A DNA stretch of 64,000 bases from Lantana camara (GCA_037501455.1 CM074863.1:54665501-54729500), one strand, 5' to 3'. Counted from the first letter of the stretch, positions 21,434-33,684 are shown. Notes: a model not told the origin generated them from the letters alone. Made by a program: numbers and translations.

Positions 21434-22862
21434 CCCCCTCATACCTCACATTTAAAGCATCAAAATCCCTCCATTTCCCTCTCTCTCCCTCACGCCACTC
21501 TTTCCCTCTCCCAAGGTAAGTTTTTATTTTATGCTTTAAATTCTTGCTTTAATTCATGCTTAGTCAATATAGTATAATTGGTATAGTTAATATGTTTTAA
21601 TTCATGCTTAGTTAATTTATGCTTTAATGTGAATTTATGATTTATGAATTAATATTTCATGATTAGATATAATATGTTACATTTTCATGAATTATATTTA
21701 ATTAAATGCATGATTTATGATATGATATAGTACATTCATGGATTTAAATATTCATGATCTTGTTTGATTAAATTCATGCCTAGAACAATTTATTTAGAAT
21801 TATTTTTCATAGAGAATTTATATATTTTGCTATATTATGCTTCAAATTCTATGTTACAAATATGAATATGATCAATTATGTTACACACCTCCTTTGAATA
21901 TTCAGATAGACTTAAGAATATGTGCTTGATGTTCTTGGAACAATGTGTGGACCGTGTGCTAGTGTGCGTGTGTGTGAGATTAATTTTATGTTACAAAGTG
22001 TTTAATTCATAAGAAATTGAATACTAAATGTTTTAAATAGTAATTTTGACTTTTGAACCCATAAGCTGAATATTTAGAAAATATTATTAAAATAATTATA
22101 AAATTAGTTTTGGAATTTTTAAATAAAGATTTTATCCGAATTTTCCAAAAATCGGTAAATTGTGCATTATTTTCAAAATATAACCTACATTGTCAAATTA
22201 AATTCTAAATTTTAACTCTAATGTTCTAATTAGGATTATAATATGATTAATAAATATTTAAGTGGTTAAAGAATTCATGAAACCTGATTAATTACTTAAT
22301 TTCCCTTAAACTGTTAAAATTAGAGTTTACCGGGAATTCTCTAACATGATAAAGTTTATGTGTTTACTTGATTGGAATAATGTGTAATCCTTTTATGCAT
22401 GAATATTATGTGTTTTATGTGCTTATTTGATTAAAATAAGGAACCTAGTTCTAAGCCTATAGCAGTTAATACTTTTAGGCGCACTAGAATCCACATTACA
22501 ATGTCTGACTACCGGTATAGATGAGGGTTAAAATATGTTCAACTGAAATCATGCCTATATCTATGTATCTAGATAAAAATATTTTGAATCCTACCTATTA
22601 TTTGATTTGCTCCCTATACGTACTATTATACAATATTCCTCTTTATGAGGAAAATACTTTTTTGTCGGAATCAGGGTCTTACCCAGACATTAAACAATTC
22701 AGTCTTATTATTACTAAGAACTGATTCCCGACAAGCAAGCAAAATATCTTATCATTATTATTATGGGCCCCGGCGCTTAAACGTATCGAGCAATTACCCG
22801 GAAGGTATCGGGCCGAGGGTATTGTTGGTGATACGGACCGCCACCAACTCTTGGTAGTGGTT

Positions 22863-22879
22863 TAACTGGAGGTTAGTTA
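22863..22879 (+). promoter_or_regulatory. GGAG-core stem-loop in D LTR
   Basis: TAACT, GGAGGTT, AGTTA: five pairs with the GGAGGTTAGT core, about 795 nt from the LTR end. Confidence 0.5.
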
Positions 22880-23211
22880 CTCCACGCCAAGTTATAAGGG
22901 AACACTACTTCCCGCATATTGTTCATGGCCAGTAGGGGTAGCTCCCCACGGCACTAGAGTAAGGAGATATTATCATATTGGTTTTATTAAAGTATCGGCG
23001 CCTTGATCAGCCCGATACTGTTTTACCAATTATTTACGGAGTTACGGATGGAGAGGCCAAGCTTGCCGGCAATAAAGTTCTTGTTACAAACGGTTCATAT
23101 TTCTACAAATATTCCAAGTTACCCCTATCCCTACTTTTACAAATATTATGAACCGTTTCCTATTTGCTATATCCTATTGCTAATATTGTAGATCAAGATC
23201 TTCTTGATCAT

Positions 23212-23231
23212 ATATATATATATATATATAA
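23212..23231. repeat. (AT)n microsatellite in D LTR
   Basis: About 20 bp of AT dinucleotides directly upstream of the branch-point hairpin region. Confidence 0.9.
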
Positions 23232-24010
23232 ACCCTCATACCCCCTTCACTTAGTCACTTTGATTAACCCTCTGGCCTATTTTAAAATGCATGATTTCAG
23301 GAATCAATGAAGGTTAACTAGAGGTATCTTGAAGCATTACAAAAGTAGGTTGGATCCGATCCTAAGAGTACACTGTCTTCAGCCTAATCTCTGTAGAAAC
23401 AAACCATCTCATACTTTGTCCTTGCATGTTAACCTGTTGTACTCTTTTGCGAACTACTTCGATCAATAATGATAATCCTTACTCAATGTACGTTATCCTC
23501 CCCGTTCATTGGTAAAGTTGAATCTCTTTATCTTCCGCTGCACTGTGACATATAGTCCATTCATATATTATCCTGACCGTTCGCCGTAGTATTTCATGAG
23601 TGTTGGGTCTAACCTCCACTCAGGGATTATTGCGGTGCGGGGTTGTAGTGGTGGGGAGGTGCTACAGTGTTTAACTGAGTTTTAGCTGTCCATTCCTTGC
23701 TCTTTTGTTGCTCTTTCCTACTGCTGTTGTTGTGTAGCTTTGAAGATAGAGAAACAGGGGCTGGGGATGCCATTTCCGCGACCTGCAACACGCGGTCGTG
23801 CCCGCGACAACGAGAAGGGGATTTCTTGTCACGCCCGCAACCAGAATTTAGCTAAGTTTCGACTTTTTGTTATTAAGTTGCTAGAGAGGGTGGTGGTCAC
23901 GACCGCGACCACCTTTGGGCGTGTTTGGGGTCGCAGAGCTTGTTTCGAGCTACCATTCCCTTCTTGCTTTGCTTGTTGTTTCGTTCGTGTTTTTCCTATT
24001 CTTCTTGCTT

Positions 24011-25878
24011 CTTTCTGTTAGGAATAGTGCCCTAGAAAGCCGATTGAATATCCGCTTTGTACTTTTCCTTATTGAGATCACAGACAATCTTTGAATAAAA
24101 TAACGAATTGAGGCAACACTTTTTTATATGCTCTTGTTTGGTATGCGTTTACTTTAGTTGTGCATGTATGAGAACTCCCCTAATCCTGATGACTTTAGGA
24201 CTCTACCATTTAGGTGAAATGGTTCATGAAACGAGCCCTATTTCACATAAGTCATGATTAGTAAAATACTCCAAGCCGATGAGTCCTACAGACAGTGGGA
24301 GTGTCAACCTGACTCCTCTAAGGCTTGCTTGTGGGATCACGCCCTTAAGAAGGACCACCTTGTTTCATGGAGGTGCAAAGTGTATAGTTGATACGTGCGT
24401 GATACATGAGGGTGCTTACTTCAATAAGTAAGTTCACTGAGGTGCCCCGTGTGAGAAGATTCCTAAATGGGAAAGGAAGTTTCTATTTCAGGAAATGGAA
24501 ACTTCCAGATTAGGAAATATCTCACGAGTCATTGATGTGATTAATTGATCCTTTGACTTGAGGTTCCATGTCACTTTATGAGTTAACTCTGTAGTCTTAG
24601 GTATAAGCTTTAAAGGGTATCGCCTTAGACAACTATTTCAAGGCTTTTGCTGGGGCTGCACAAGTGACTCATGAAAGTGAATGAGAATCAAGAAAGGACC
24701 TACACTTGCATTCGCAAGGTGATCTCTTATTATGTAAGTCATTCATATGCCATATGGAGTCCTTGCCCAAGGCAGTAGATCAAGACATCAAGAAAAGGGT
24801 TTCTTAGATTGAAATCAAATGGATATGAAACGCACTTAGCTTTAAGGCCAGATTAATAGGGTTCTGATTATTCCCTTACCCTAGATCTTGGTTGAGAGAT
24901 AGTAAGTAGGAGGGTTGTATCTCACGTGAATCAATGACTTAAAGGTTCTGTCGAATCGAGACATTCCAATTCAGCTAGGGGTTAAACACCTGTTGCTAGA
25001 CTATGATCATTTAATCTGTGGACTGATTAATTAATTAGTGAATTAATTAATTAGGGTCACTGCTAATTGAATTGAGAACCTAGAGGGTTACACACAACAA
25101 CTTGGTTACATGAGTTGAGGCTTTAAAATGATTAAACAAGTTAATCACGCCAAGAGGGTTCTCCACATGTGGGTCACGTGTTAATTATTTAATAGACTTT
25201 GGTTTAATTTCGAATTAAAAAGAAAGTCTTATTTTAGAGAAAATTAGTCTAGTTAATTAATTATGAATTAATTAATTAGATAAAATAAGTTATTTATTTA
25301 TTTAATAAATGAAGTATAAAATTATCCGAAAGGAGTTTGGATATTTTTAGCTCTCTTAAAAGTTTATTTGAATTAGAATTCAAAGCCAAAGTTCAAAATT
25401 ACTTGATGATCAAGTAATAAGAGAGAGGGACCAAATCCTTAGTCCATAAGGACTAGGATTTCGGTCGCCCCTCTCTACTTATATATAGGGGACCTCGAGC
25501 TCCCCTTAGAGAGTGATTGGCAATTCTTTTGGTTCATGTGTTGAACACCGTCTTTCTCCAAGATCAAACAAACCCTAGGTTAAGCCTAAACACTAACTAG
25601 AGAACTAGCATCCTTACTAGTTAGATTGTAGTCAAGTTGGTGGACTATCTCTAGAGAGCTTCAAGTTAGAAGTTTTGAAGATTCGAGCTTTACCAAGGAT
25701 AGGGGATCAAGTCTCGAGAAGAGCATTCTTGGGTGGCTTGAAACGCTTCAAGAAAGATTATTGAAAAGTAAGTTTCTAATCTCTACGAATTTGGATACAC
25801 GATTGCGAGTCCAAGATCCTTTTGTCGGAAAATTTTTAAATTTACGCTGCTTTCTAATTCCAGTTTTCCAACACTTTC
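24011..25878 (+). mobile_element. Copia-like solo LTR with TSD CTTTC
   Basis: An 1858-bp sequence (24016-25873) starting TGTTAGGAATAGTGCC and ending TTTTCCAACA, flanked by CTTTC at 24011-24015 and 25874-25878. The flanking C LTR joins cleanly when it is removed. It shares none of the TGTAAC terminus, hairpins or splice-like signals of the other families. A TGTTAGGA start and CCAACA end suggest Ty1/copia, but with no internal region present the superfamily is inferred. No ORF is of interest. Confidence 0.88.
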
Positions 25879-26303
25879 TTGCCTTGTATGCATTAGTAAC
25901 TTGTTATATTATGTGTTACATGTTTTATCATAAATTTATTGTGTGAATTTGATGCTCGTATGTACAATATATGACGTAATATGTGCTACATGTCCTCTAA
26001 TGTGCATGTATGAATTAATATGACATTTCCTTGCTTCGTTTGATATTTTCTTATCTCTTTTCTTATATGTATGCATGCCTAACGTGTTATATGATGTGTT
26101 ATGAGTTTTGTACGAAATTTATGGATTTATTTAAAGTGAAATATGTGAATTATGATTTAATATGATCTAATATGGTCTTATATGACCTAAATGAAACCTC
26201 ATTACATTCTTTATGCATCATTTACATTCATATGCATTTACCGAGTGTCTATTTGGTGCATATTGAGTCTAAGTTTGTCGTTTGCCCTCTGTTTTGTCCT
26301 TAG

Positions 26304-26375
26304 GTTCGTTTCGTGGGTGATGAGGAGGCCTCTTAGGAGTGTTTTGAGTTCGTTTCGTCTGGTGTGGTCGACAAG
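26304..26375 (+). other. Putative 72-nt micro-exon in C 3' LTR
   Basis: The second copy of 12434-12505, with TGTTTTGTCCTTAG before and GTGAGG after. Length and boundaries are unchanged although the surrounding LTR copies differ at many sites. Confidence 0.55.
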
Positions 26376-27714
26376 GTGAGGTTTCTTTCTTTTAGTTAAA
26401 CGACCTACAACCCTATATGTATTTTTAAGCCCGCATGTGACTTACGTATAAATATGTTTATGTAAATACGTGTTTGATTAGTATTTTGTGGGAATTGTAC
26501 CGTTTTGTTATGAAATCAATTGAAAACCGTTTTTATATATATACGTAACCTATTTTTACGTTTGTTTTATTTGAAAAGGGTTGGTGTGTATAAATGTTTT
26601 GAAATAGCTTGATTATGACTTTGAAATATAAGCCGAAAAATTATGAAAATTTTAAAGTTATAAAATAATGATTTATGACTTATGAAATAGGCCCCGAAGA
26701 AGTGGTATGTGATCTCGGGACGCTCGTGGTGTTGCCGAGCTCTCTCATCAACACGACTCTACTTACGTAGAGAGATTGTCCAACCGCGGGAGGTCGAGGG
26801 GAAGGCAATCTCTTGAGAACTGGCGGTTAACCCCCGTCGGGGAGCGGGTAGGATCCCCTGACTCAACCTTTATGACGAGAGTACGGGGCTGAGGATGGCC
26901 ATCCTCATCCCCACCTAGAGAAGGCGGATTGATTTAGAAGATTGTTTGTGTTTTGACTTCGATTTTGGATATGAAGGAAGTAAGTGGGTTTGAACTCGTT
27001 CTCGCCGAGTTGTTATGATTTTGATTATGATCATGGTTCATAAAACGGGAGTGGACTACAAATTTATAAAATTGGTTGATTTTGGCCTTCGGCCTTAAAC
27101 CTTCTTCTATATATATTGTATCACGGGATAAAATGATTTAGAATTTAAAAAACCATGCCCCGGTTCATGAGCTCCTTAATTTTGAATATGCTATGCTCTT
27201 ATGTATATGTACGTATGCGTGTGTTAGCCCCCTCACCAATCTTTAGGACTAACCCCTCCTCATTGTTTCTTTTTTCCCTTGTTACTTTTGAGTTGCAGGT
27301 ATTCGTGGGGAGTTTGTGCTAGGCGGTGTTCGTTTGTCGAGTCTTAGGTTTTGTATTTAGTTTCATGCGTCTTTCTAGTTTATTCTGTACTTTTGAGCTT
27401 ATGGAATTTATGTATCTGCGAATATGAATTGAAATTGAGAAATATGTACAAGAGGTATTTAAATTTGAATTTGACACTTGTATATTATGTTATTTGATAA
27501 GCATTTGTGTTTGAATATTCGAATCCTAGAACTTCTGCATGTGATATTTGTTTTGCTTGCGCACTCTGACTTAGGGTCTAGACCACCCAGCCTAAGTGAG
27601 ATTTTGTTTATCTCCCGTTCGCCGGAGTTTGATGCGTGTGCGGAGTTCTCATTTCGTTACACGTGTAGGCTTATGGTGCGGGCGATGTAGTGCTGTACAC
27701 TCCAGGGTGCTACA

Positions 27715-28527
27715 AGGGAGGCCCATTTTTAACTCATAAATTGTAGACCCAAGTGTCCAGGCCAGTAGAGATACGTTTGGAAAAGAAAACTTCGGTTGGA
27801 AAAAGAGAGAGTGGGTGATTTTCTGGAAGAATATGGGAAGAGGAGTCAGGGATTAAAGGCATGTAACAGGACTGTACAAAGACAGACAGCAACACAGAGA
27901 CTGGAAAGGAGGAATCAACGTAGTAACTCAAGGAATTCTAGCAGTGGTTTTACGACGGCGAACGATAGTAGCAATAGCTACTTTTTCTCGATTCCTTCAT
28001 TCTTTTTTGTTTCAAGACTATATTGAATTTAAGCCCTTGTTTTATTCCATTTCGTTATGAATAGCTAGTTCATTTTACTTGGGAAATCCCAAATATTATG
28101 CTAGACTTATGACACTGAATCGTTTGAATTAATTGGTTTATGTTATTCGTATTGTTCCCATTTTACTGTCAATGCTTATTAATTAATTCTTTGATTAGGG
28201 CCCAATCTTAGATTAATTAATCTGCATGTAGCTAACTAATTTATTTGGCGGTGTTAGCTAATTAATTAGTTTTTGTAGCAATCGACACTAGAGCATAATA
28301 TTTCTCTGAATTCGTGTTAAGGAACTTGCGGTCTAATTGAGTAAAGCATGAGTGTATGCGTAACCAGTTAGAATTAGTGTTTCTTTGGTTACTAATGTTG
28401 TTAATTGGTTGAATCCCGGGGAGAGTCTCCAAAGGATTATTAATTGATTAAGGGACAATTTTAAGGAGTTCTTTTATTGTTCTAAAACTAAGAAGAAATA
28501 AGGGAGACAGAGGTACTTGGTGACTAT
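27715..28527. other. Unassigned sequence between elements C and E
   Basis: 813 bp between the C 3' LTR end and the truncated E LTR. It contains AT-rich sequence with repeated TTAATTAATT blocks and a short plus frame (27796-28026, 76 codons, rich in Arg, Ser and Asn) with no recognised domain. It is not similar by eye to any LTR in the window. It may be the locus into which C inserted, or another element too decayed to name. Confidence 0.5.
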
Positions 28528-29017
28528 ACTTGAGCTCAAAAGGTGGGGGTATCCCTTCTCTTCTCTCCTTCTTCTTCTCTTTGATCGAGATTCCAAGAAA
28601 ATGAGGGGTAAAAGAGTTGGTTCGGTTCTTAAGGCCAAGAAAAAATGGGTTTGGTTCAATCGGTTAAAATTTAAATCAATAGGGAGTTCAAACGGCTTAG
28701 AAAAATGCGGGGCTTATTTGGTTAGACCCAAATCGTCGAAACGAATCTAATGTTGAAGTTAGAATTCGAATCTGAATCCCCGAGCTCAAATTTTCCGAGG
28801 AACGGCCCAAAAACCCTCATTTCGATTAGGTCCTTAATCTTTTAAATATTGGGCATTCGAGGCCAAACATATTTAATTAAATTCTAATGTGCACATAACT
28901 TAAAATTAAATACGCGTTGACACGTAAAGCATGCGAAGTCACATAATTTCACAAAAAAACATAATTAAACTCTCTCATCACATTGTACCTGAATTCTGGA
29001 AGAGAAGGGGCATCACA
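28528..29017 (-). repeat. Family E 3' LTR fragment
   Basis: About 490 bp matching 47739-48256: both have ACTTGAGCTCAAAAGGTGGG, a pyrimidine-rich stretch, and a terminus GGGGC(A/G)TCACA. On the minus strand the polypurine tract TTTTAAGGGGGGAGAT abuts it, making it the 3' LTR. The remainder (about 2.2 kb) and the outer TSD are lost. Confidence 0.85.
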
Positions 29018-30778
29018 ATCTCCCCCCTTAAAAGGACCTGGGTTAGAACTACGAGCAACTCTCCCGTATTCACCTAAGTTCAGGGTTCGCGACATCCCGA
29101 AAAAGATTAGCCCGAGAAAGGTCTTCAAGTTGAAGGGGGTTCAATTACTCACTTCAAGCTTCACATGATCTCGATCCTGGCTAGGAGTGCCTTGGATGTT
29201 TCGAACGATAGGAAGGTCCCAAGTGATTCAACTCCCACCGTTTGAATCCACCCAAAACCAACTCACAACATGGAATCACGAGTGGAGTTGTTAAAGAACT
29301 TCCACCACTCGTTCTCCAACCTAAATGGGCCTTCTATCATCTCCTTAACCTGTGGTACAACGTTGAAATTCGAACCGTCACTAGCTTCCAATCATTGGTC
29401 TCCAAGAACACATCATAAGGTCCATTGCATTCTCGACCCTCATCTTACTACGTGCCAAAAGCCCTCGTTCCCTCAAAGTTACCCCGTAAGGCAACTAACA
29501 ACAAACAATAAACACATACAACAATAATAAAGAATACGTGATGAACGTAATATGTATGTTTGATGTACCGTTCACCAATGCATTGGAATCTTATCTTTAG
29601 GATGATTTGATCAATGCCAAAACTTCTTGGTTCGTGTTCATATCTTTAATTTCCCGACGTGTCTTATGTTTTGAATATCATCCCAGTCTTCATCCAGCAG
29701 TTGTTGTCTATCCTTGATAATTCCTCTAATTCAATCTTTCACTCTTAAGTGTTCTCTTGGTTTTGTTCTCGTTCCCAAAAATTTGAATTCCTCGGACTCC
29801 GGTTAATCATTATGATTCTTCGTATGCGTTATGAGCCCGACAAGTCATCGTCAACCTCATAGCTCTAATTCCTTCACCCGTATGTTTCTTTATAGAAATT
29901 CCAAGAAACAACCTCGTTTTATAGTTATAACTCCTTCCTATTAAGGTTTTTCTCAAGTAGGTTATCGATTTCTTCGTGGTTAACACCCTTCTTCTCTTGA
30001 GATTTGAAGTCCATCAGAAGCTCTACCGAAGTCTTCTAATAATCTCCATCAACTCCCTTTCCAGAAGGCACGGTCGAATATTGAATCAATCACTATGCCT
30101 CGAAATTATAATTGGTTTTATTTGTTCCCAAGTTCCAAGTTGAACTCTTATTCCAACCCTCGTTGTGCTTGTTTAAGTTACACCTTTAGTAGGATTTCCC
30201 GATACTTTTCCTTAATTATCACCCACGAATTAATCTCCGGCACCTACATTATTCTTCAAGCGTGGATCCACAATAGCTCGCGCCTGGTAAAATAACCCTC
30301 CTTGAAGCTTAACTTTTCTTCAAAGTGTGTCCCAATTTCCAAATTATTAATACCGTTTGTAAACTTCTCCAAAGCATCTTCATATCACTCTATTATCGTC
30401 AACCCAATCTCAAGAGGAGGTCCCTAATCCAACCCTTACTCTAACCACCTCTTCCGACCTCGCAGAGCACAAAACTCGATAGTATGAAGGAAGCAACATC
30501 CTATCAAGCAAACAGTGAATATGCATGTTGGGTTAAGGGTGCAAATGGAATGCGTCACATAGTCACCATTCGAGCATGTAATAGAAACAATTCAACAAAT
30601 AGTAATTATGGTACAGAGAGTAAATAATTGCAAAATTTAAATATGGCGTGGATGCACATGCCATGAATGCAATTACCTCAATTTTCGGGTTCATGTTGGT
30701 CTCCAATTTGAAGTCGTTGAACCGGTATTCATTGTCTGGTGGCTCTTGATCGATCATAATCTTAAACCTTGTGCTCCG

Positions 30779-31568
30779 TTAACCGCAAGGGTAGCACCTC
30801 TTCAACTTATCCCGACATGTGTCGTAGGCATGGTTGTTCCCTCCACAATGGGTACACGGTGGGAATTCTTTCTCTGGCTTTGAAGGGTTTCGGGTTTTAT
30901 GCTTCTTCCCACGAATCTTCTTGGTTTGAGTTTCGTGTTGATGGGATCTTCCTTGTATTTGTAGATTTGAGCATAAACCCGACTTAAATTTAGACCCCGA
31001 TGCATCTTTTTTTTTTTTTTTTTTTTTTTGCTTTCTGTTAAAGTCCACGATTCAACCCTTAAAGCTCTCTCTGTGGCCTTATCCCATGTGCTTGTATCTT
31101 TTGCAATTAAAGTTTCCTTGATTTTATCTCGAAGGCCCTCCATGAAGTACCTAGTCTTCATCTCTTCGTTGCCCGTGATATGGGGCACATACATACTCAA
31201 TTTCTCGAAGCCTTCTATGTATTCTGTAACCGTTTTGTCTCCTTATTTTAATGTGAGGAATTTGTCGAGTCTTCGTTCTTGTCAAATAGCTGGTGTGTAC
31301 CTCTTTCTAAATTCTCGAATGAACCATCCCATGTCAACTCTTTGTTCGTTGCCTCTAATTGGGAGGCAACTCTTTTCCACCATTTTCTTGCTTGACCTTG
31401 TAGGAGCGACGTAGCTAGGTGAGCCATGTCTTGAGAATTGCATGGCCACATTTCAAATACGCTCTCTATTTTTGAGAGCCACTCTTCGGCCCTTATATCA
31501 TCTCCTTCTCAGAATTGGGAAGGATTAAAGTTCCTGAACTCTCGATACATCATCGCCATCAGATTCAT
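30779..31568 (-). pseudogene. gag: Ty3/gypsy gag pseudogene of element E
   Basis: The best-preserved coding remnant in the window. From the ATG at 31568 the frame stops at codon 20 (TGA at 31511-31509), then reads through AEEWLSKIESVFEM and ATSLLQGQARKWWKR, the WW region typical of retrotransposon gag, and SFENLERGTHQLF. A frameshift near 31230 leads to YVPHITGNEEMKTRYFMEGL and ATERALRVE, the C-terminal half of the gag core. A T23 tract (31007-31029) gives a poly-Lys run and a further frame change before a CX2CX4HX4C knuckle, CTHCGGNNHAYDTC; a second knuckle begins RCYPCG and is cut by a stop. It is not functional. Confidence 0.85.
31007..31029. repeat. T23 homopolymer inside E gag
   Basis: A run of 23 T on the plus strand (A on the sense strand), encoding a lysine run in the gag pseudogene. 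It is either slippage of a shorter A-rich basic stretch or a captured poly(A). Confidence 0.9.
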
Positions 31569-31879
31569 AGGTTGTACTTCGGTTGAAGATTGCCCTTGGT
31601 TGTACGAATGTTGATGAGATGGTTGACCATAGCGTTTTTAACGCAGTAGCATCCTGAAAATCTCAACAACTACAATATAGAGATATGCATGTCGATTAGT
31701 AAGTGCATATGTCACATAATAAGCCAATCAAGAGCAACCAAGATATGCAATGCATCATGTAATATAAATTCAACAAAGTGATAAGATTTCAAATGCATAG
31801 CATATCAAACCGTGATGCAAATGCTCAAATAACCAAATTAGACACAACACGACAACAAACCCCGATTTTACAACCTGGG

Positions 31880-31891
31880 TCTCTGGTACCA
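31880..31891 (-). other. Primer-binding site of element E (mutated)
   Basis: On the minus strand TGGTACCAGAG follows the LTR end TGCTACA and the spacer TTCTTAAG. The plant initiator-Met tRNA PBS is TGGTATCAGAGC, so one T-to-C change is visible. This fixes 31900 as the 5' LTR boundary. Confidence 0.8.
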
Positions 31892-31899
31892 CTTAAGAA

Positions 31900-32829
31900 T
31901 GTAGCACCCCGCACGGTGGGTCACCATATCCCCCGTACCAAGGCCCAATCCGCATACGAAATAAAAGTCAGTACATGAACCAAACAGTGATGAACGGGAG
32001 ATAGACAGACACATACCTAAGTTAGGCGGAATGTAGACCCTGAACTTCACAAAACTCAAACAAGCACAAATACGGAAGCGTAAACATGTCATACAAAATT
32101 CAAACATACTGGTGACAGGTTCAACTAGCATAGATACCTAATTTCGAAAACAAAACATAAATCATAAATGCAAATAGGTTCATGCTATCCTCAGAAGCCT
32201 GCCCCGAATATCAATATATAACATAATCAAAAAAATGCGTACAAATACATTTGTACTTATATAAAAGTTTCAAATCGTATGAAATGCGACTGACTCGGAC
32301 CTAACTAAACTTGACAGACTCAACACACGCCGTCTAGCTCGAACTCCAAAGCTAAAACCTACAAACTAAAGACATGGGGAGGGAGAGGGTCAGTCCAAAG
32401 ACTGAGTGAGGGGCTACCCACACACACCTACATATACATAAGACCACAGCACGTACAAAAATCATAATGTTCATGAGCCCGGGGATAGTTTTTGCACACC
32501 AAAACATTTTCCCCAGATATATACATATAAGGATACTTAGCGAAACAAAAAAAAAACAAACTTATACGTAGCATAACATAGGTTCATATCTTAGCATATC
32601 AAACGTTTCATACAAAATCATGTCGAAGCTTTACTCCCAAGACATATCGTATCAAAACAAACGTAACAAAATAAAACAAAACATACCATATCATATCATG
32701 CATACCAACCTCTTCTTCGGGTGATGGAAGGGTTGCGCGACCCTAACCATCCAAGCAGATGAGGGGAGTGCTCAATGTTTCTCCGACCCTCAGGACTTCA
32801 TCCCCCAACTAATCCTCCTGATGTGTTCC
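31900..32829 (-). repeat. Family E 5' LTR, first part
   Basis: Starts TGTAGCACCCC. Carries GTTAGGCGGA (32031-32040) and GCCGTCTAGC (32329-32338), a degraded version of the long-range inverted repeat; a CAGTC/GACTG hairpin (32391-32404) with GACTGACCC and an acceptor-like CTTTAG or TGTAGG; and AGGAGGATTAGT (core near 32812). Interrupted at 32829 by the B array; TSD GTTCC is at 32825-32829. Confidence 0.88.
32391..32404 (-). promoter_or_regulatory. Branch-point hairpin in E LTR
   Basis: On the minus strand CAGTC, loop TTTG, GACTG, followed by ACCCTCTCCCTCCCC and CTTTAG. About 491 nt from the LTR 3' end. Confidence 0.5.
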
Positions 32830-33257
32830 TGTAACACCCGAGCGTAAGGTGTCACATCCCCCGCACCGAGACCCGACCCGAATATGAAATGGACGATCCA
32901 TACCCGAGCCAAATCACGGCGAATGGGGACATACACACCCTCTATGCTAGGCAGGACTAACCCTTGAACCATAAAACAGCGTAAAACATTAAAGGGGAAG
33001 CAATAAACGGACATACATCGTGCAGATATGCAATGAGCATCACAGTTTCAAATTTTAAGTCATATACGCCCTCAAATGCCATCAAAGCTCAAAACAACAA
33101 GTACGCTTCATTATTATTTATATCCCATGATCCAACGTGCAATATGTAAGTGTAAGACCAAAAATACAAGGGGTAAAAGCGAATGTAAGACCTATGACTC
33201 GAATTCCCACCTAGCTCCCTTGACACCTACACAACACAACTGAAAGCCAAACGGGTT

Positions 33258-33274
33258 CAGTCCAAAAGGGACTG
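33258..33274 (-). promoter_or_regulatory. Branch-point hairpin in B LTR 1
   Basis: CAGTCC/GGACTG with a five-base loop; copies at 39836-39852 and 43304-43320. On the minus strand GACTGAACCCGTTTGGCTTTCAG follows in LTR 1, giving a possible branch point and 3' splice site. Confidence 0.55.
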
Positions 33275-33663
33275 GTGGGTATAAAACAGGGCATAAATAT
33301 AATATACAACGGTAATTAAACATTCACGTGCAAGCTATAATCCCAAGTGAGGTTTTTAAAGAGTTTCCCAAGTGGGTGAATAGAAATCATCAAAAGGGAT
33401 TATAACGATTCATTAACATTAGGTCAAGGTCACTAGTGGCCCGGCGAGTGGGCGTGCATTATCTCCAACCAACACCTCGTGTAATTCATTACCATTCCTT
33501 AACATTCATTCATTCTTTCTTTTCATGCATATCATTCTTTCGTGCGCATTCAATAACATTTACACCTTCTTCCTCCGGGTTGGTGGCGGGTTTGCAAGGC
33601 CTATCCACCCATTCATTGACCAAAAGGGGAACATGACTCCCCAGATGGCACTCAACGTCCCTT

Positions 33664-33684
33664 CCTCGCTAACTCCTAACGAGG
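33664..33684 (-). promoter_or_regulatory. GGAG-core stem-loop in B LTR 1
   Basis: On the minus strand CCTCGTTA, loop GGAGT, TAGCGAGG: eight pairs including one G-U. Copies at 40242-40262 and 43710-43730. The B+ LTR has the fully paired form. Confidence 0.58.

Larger units (their letters stand above)
21516..23300 (+). other. Putative leader intron within D LTR
   Basis: CCCAAG|GTAAGTTTTTA, a near-consensus donor about 80 bp after the TATA box, and a downstream hairpin TTAGTC/GATTAA (23251-23267) with ATTAAC as a possible branch point, then ATGATTTCAG|GAATC. The G LTRs have equivalent sites. Inferred from sequence only. Confidence 0.45.
20717..23671 (+). mobile_element. Family D solo LTR with TSD GTGTT
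   Basis: A single LTR of 2945 bp (20722-23666), TGTAACATCCCAGATTTCGG to GGAGGTGCTACA, flanked by GTGTT at 20717-20721 and 23667-23671. The C LTR reads straight through if it is removed, so it is a solo LTR. It resembles the G LTRs in its direct TGACATCA repeats, TATAAATACCCC, TTAGTC hairpin and AACTGGAGGTTAGTTACTCC block. Putative leader intron: CCCAAG|GTAAGT (21516) to ATGATTTCAG (23300). Confidence 0.94.
19622..27714 (+). repeat. Family C 3' LTR, interrupted twice
   Basis: Starts TGTAACATCCCGC at 19622 after a degenerate polypurine tract and ends CCAGGGTGCTACA at 27714. Removing the D LTR (20722-23666) and the copia-like LTR (24016-25873), each with one TSD copy, leaves about 3.28 kb that aligns with 10763-13838. 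A donor-like site equivalent to 11498 is GGCATGC here instead of GGTATGC. It holds the second micro-exon copy (26304-26375) and AACTGGCGGTTAACCC (26818-26833), the C counterpart of the GGAGGTTAG core. No PBS follows the end, consistent with a 3' LTR. Confidence 0.9.
29018..31899 (-). mobile_element. Family E internal region with gag remnant
   Basis: About 2.9 kb. In element orientation: a mutated PBS, a gag pseudogene (31568-30779), then about 1.7 kb without legible protease, RT or integrase, then the polypurine tract. Blocks near 30480-30660 resemble A and B internal regions (the ATGCATGTYGGGTTAA and GATGCACRTGCCATGAATG segments), so the E, A and B internal regions share ancestry. Confidence 0.8.

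Noticed and set aside
28528..29017. Solo LTR E
   Set aside because: It is followed by a polypurine tract, internal region, gag and a second LTR with PBS, so it is a truncated 3' LTR of a longer element.
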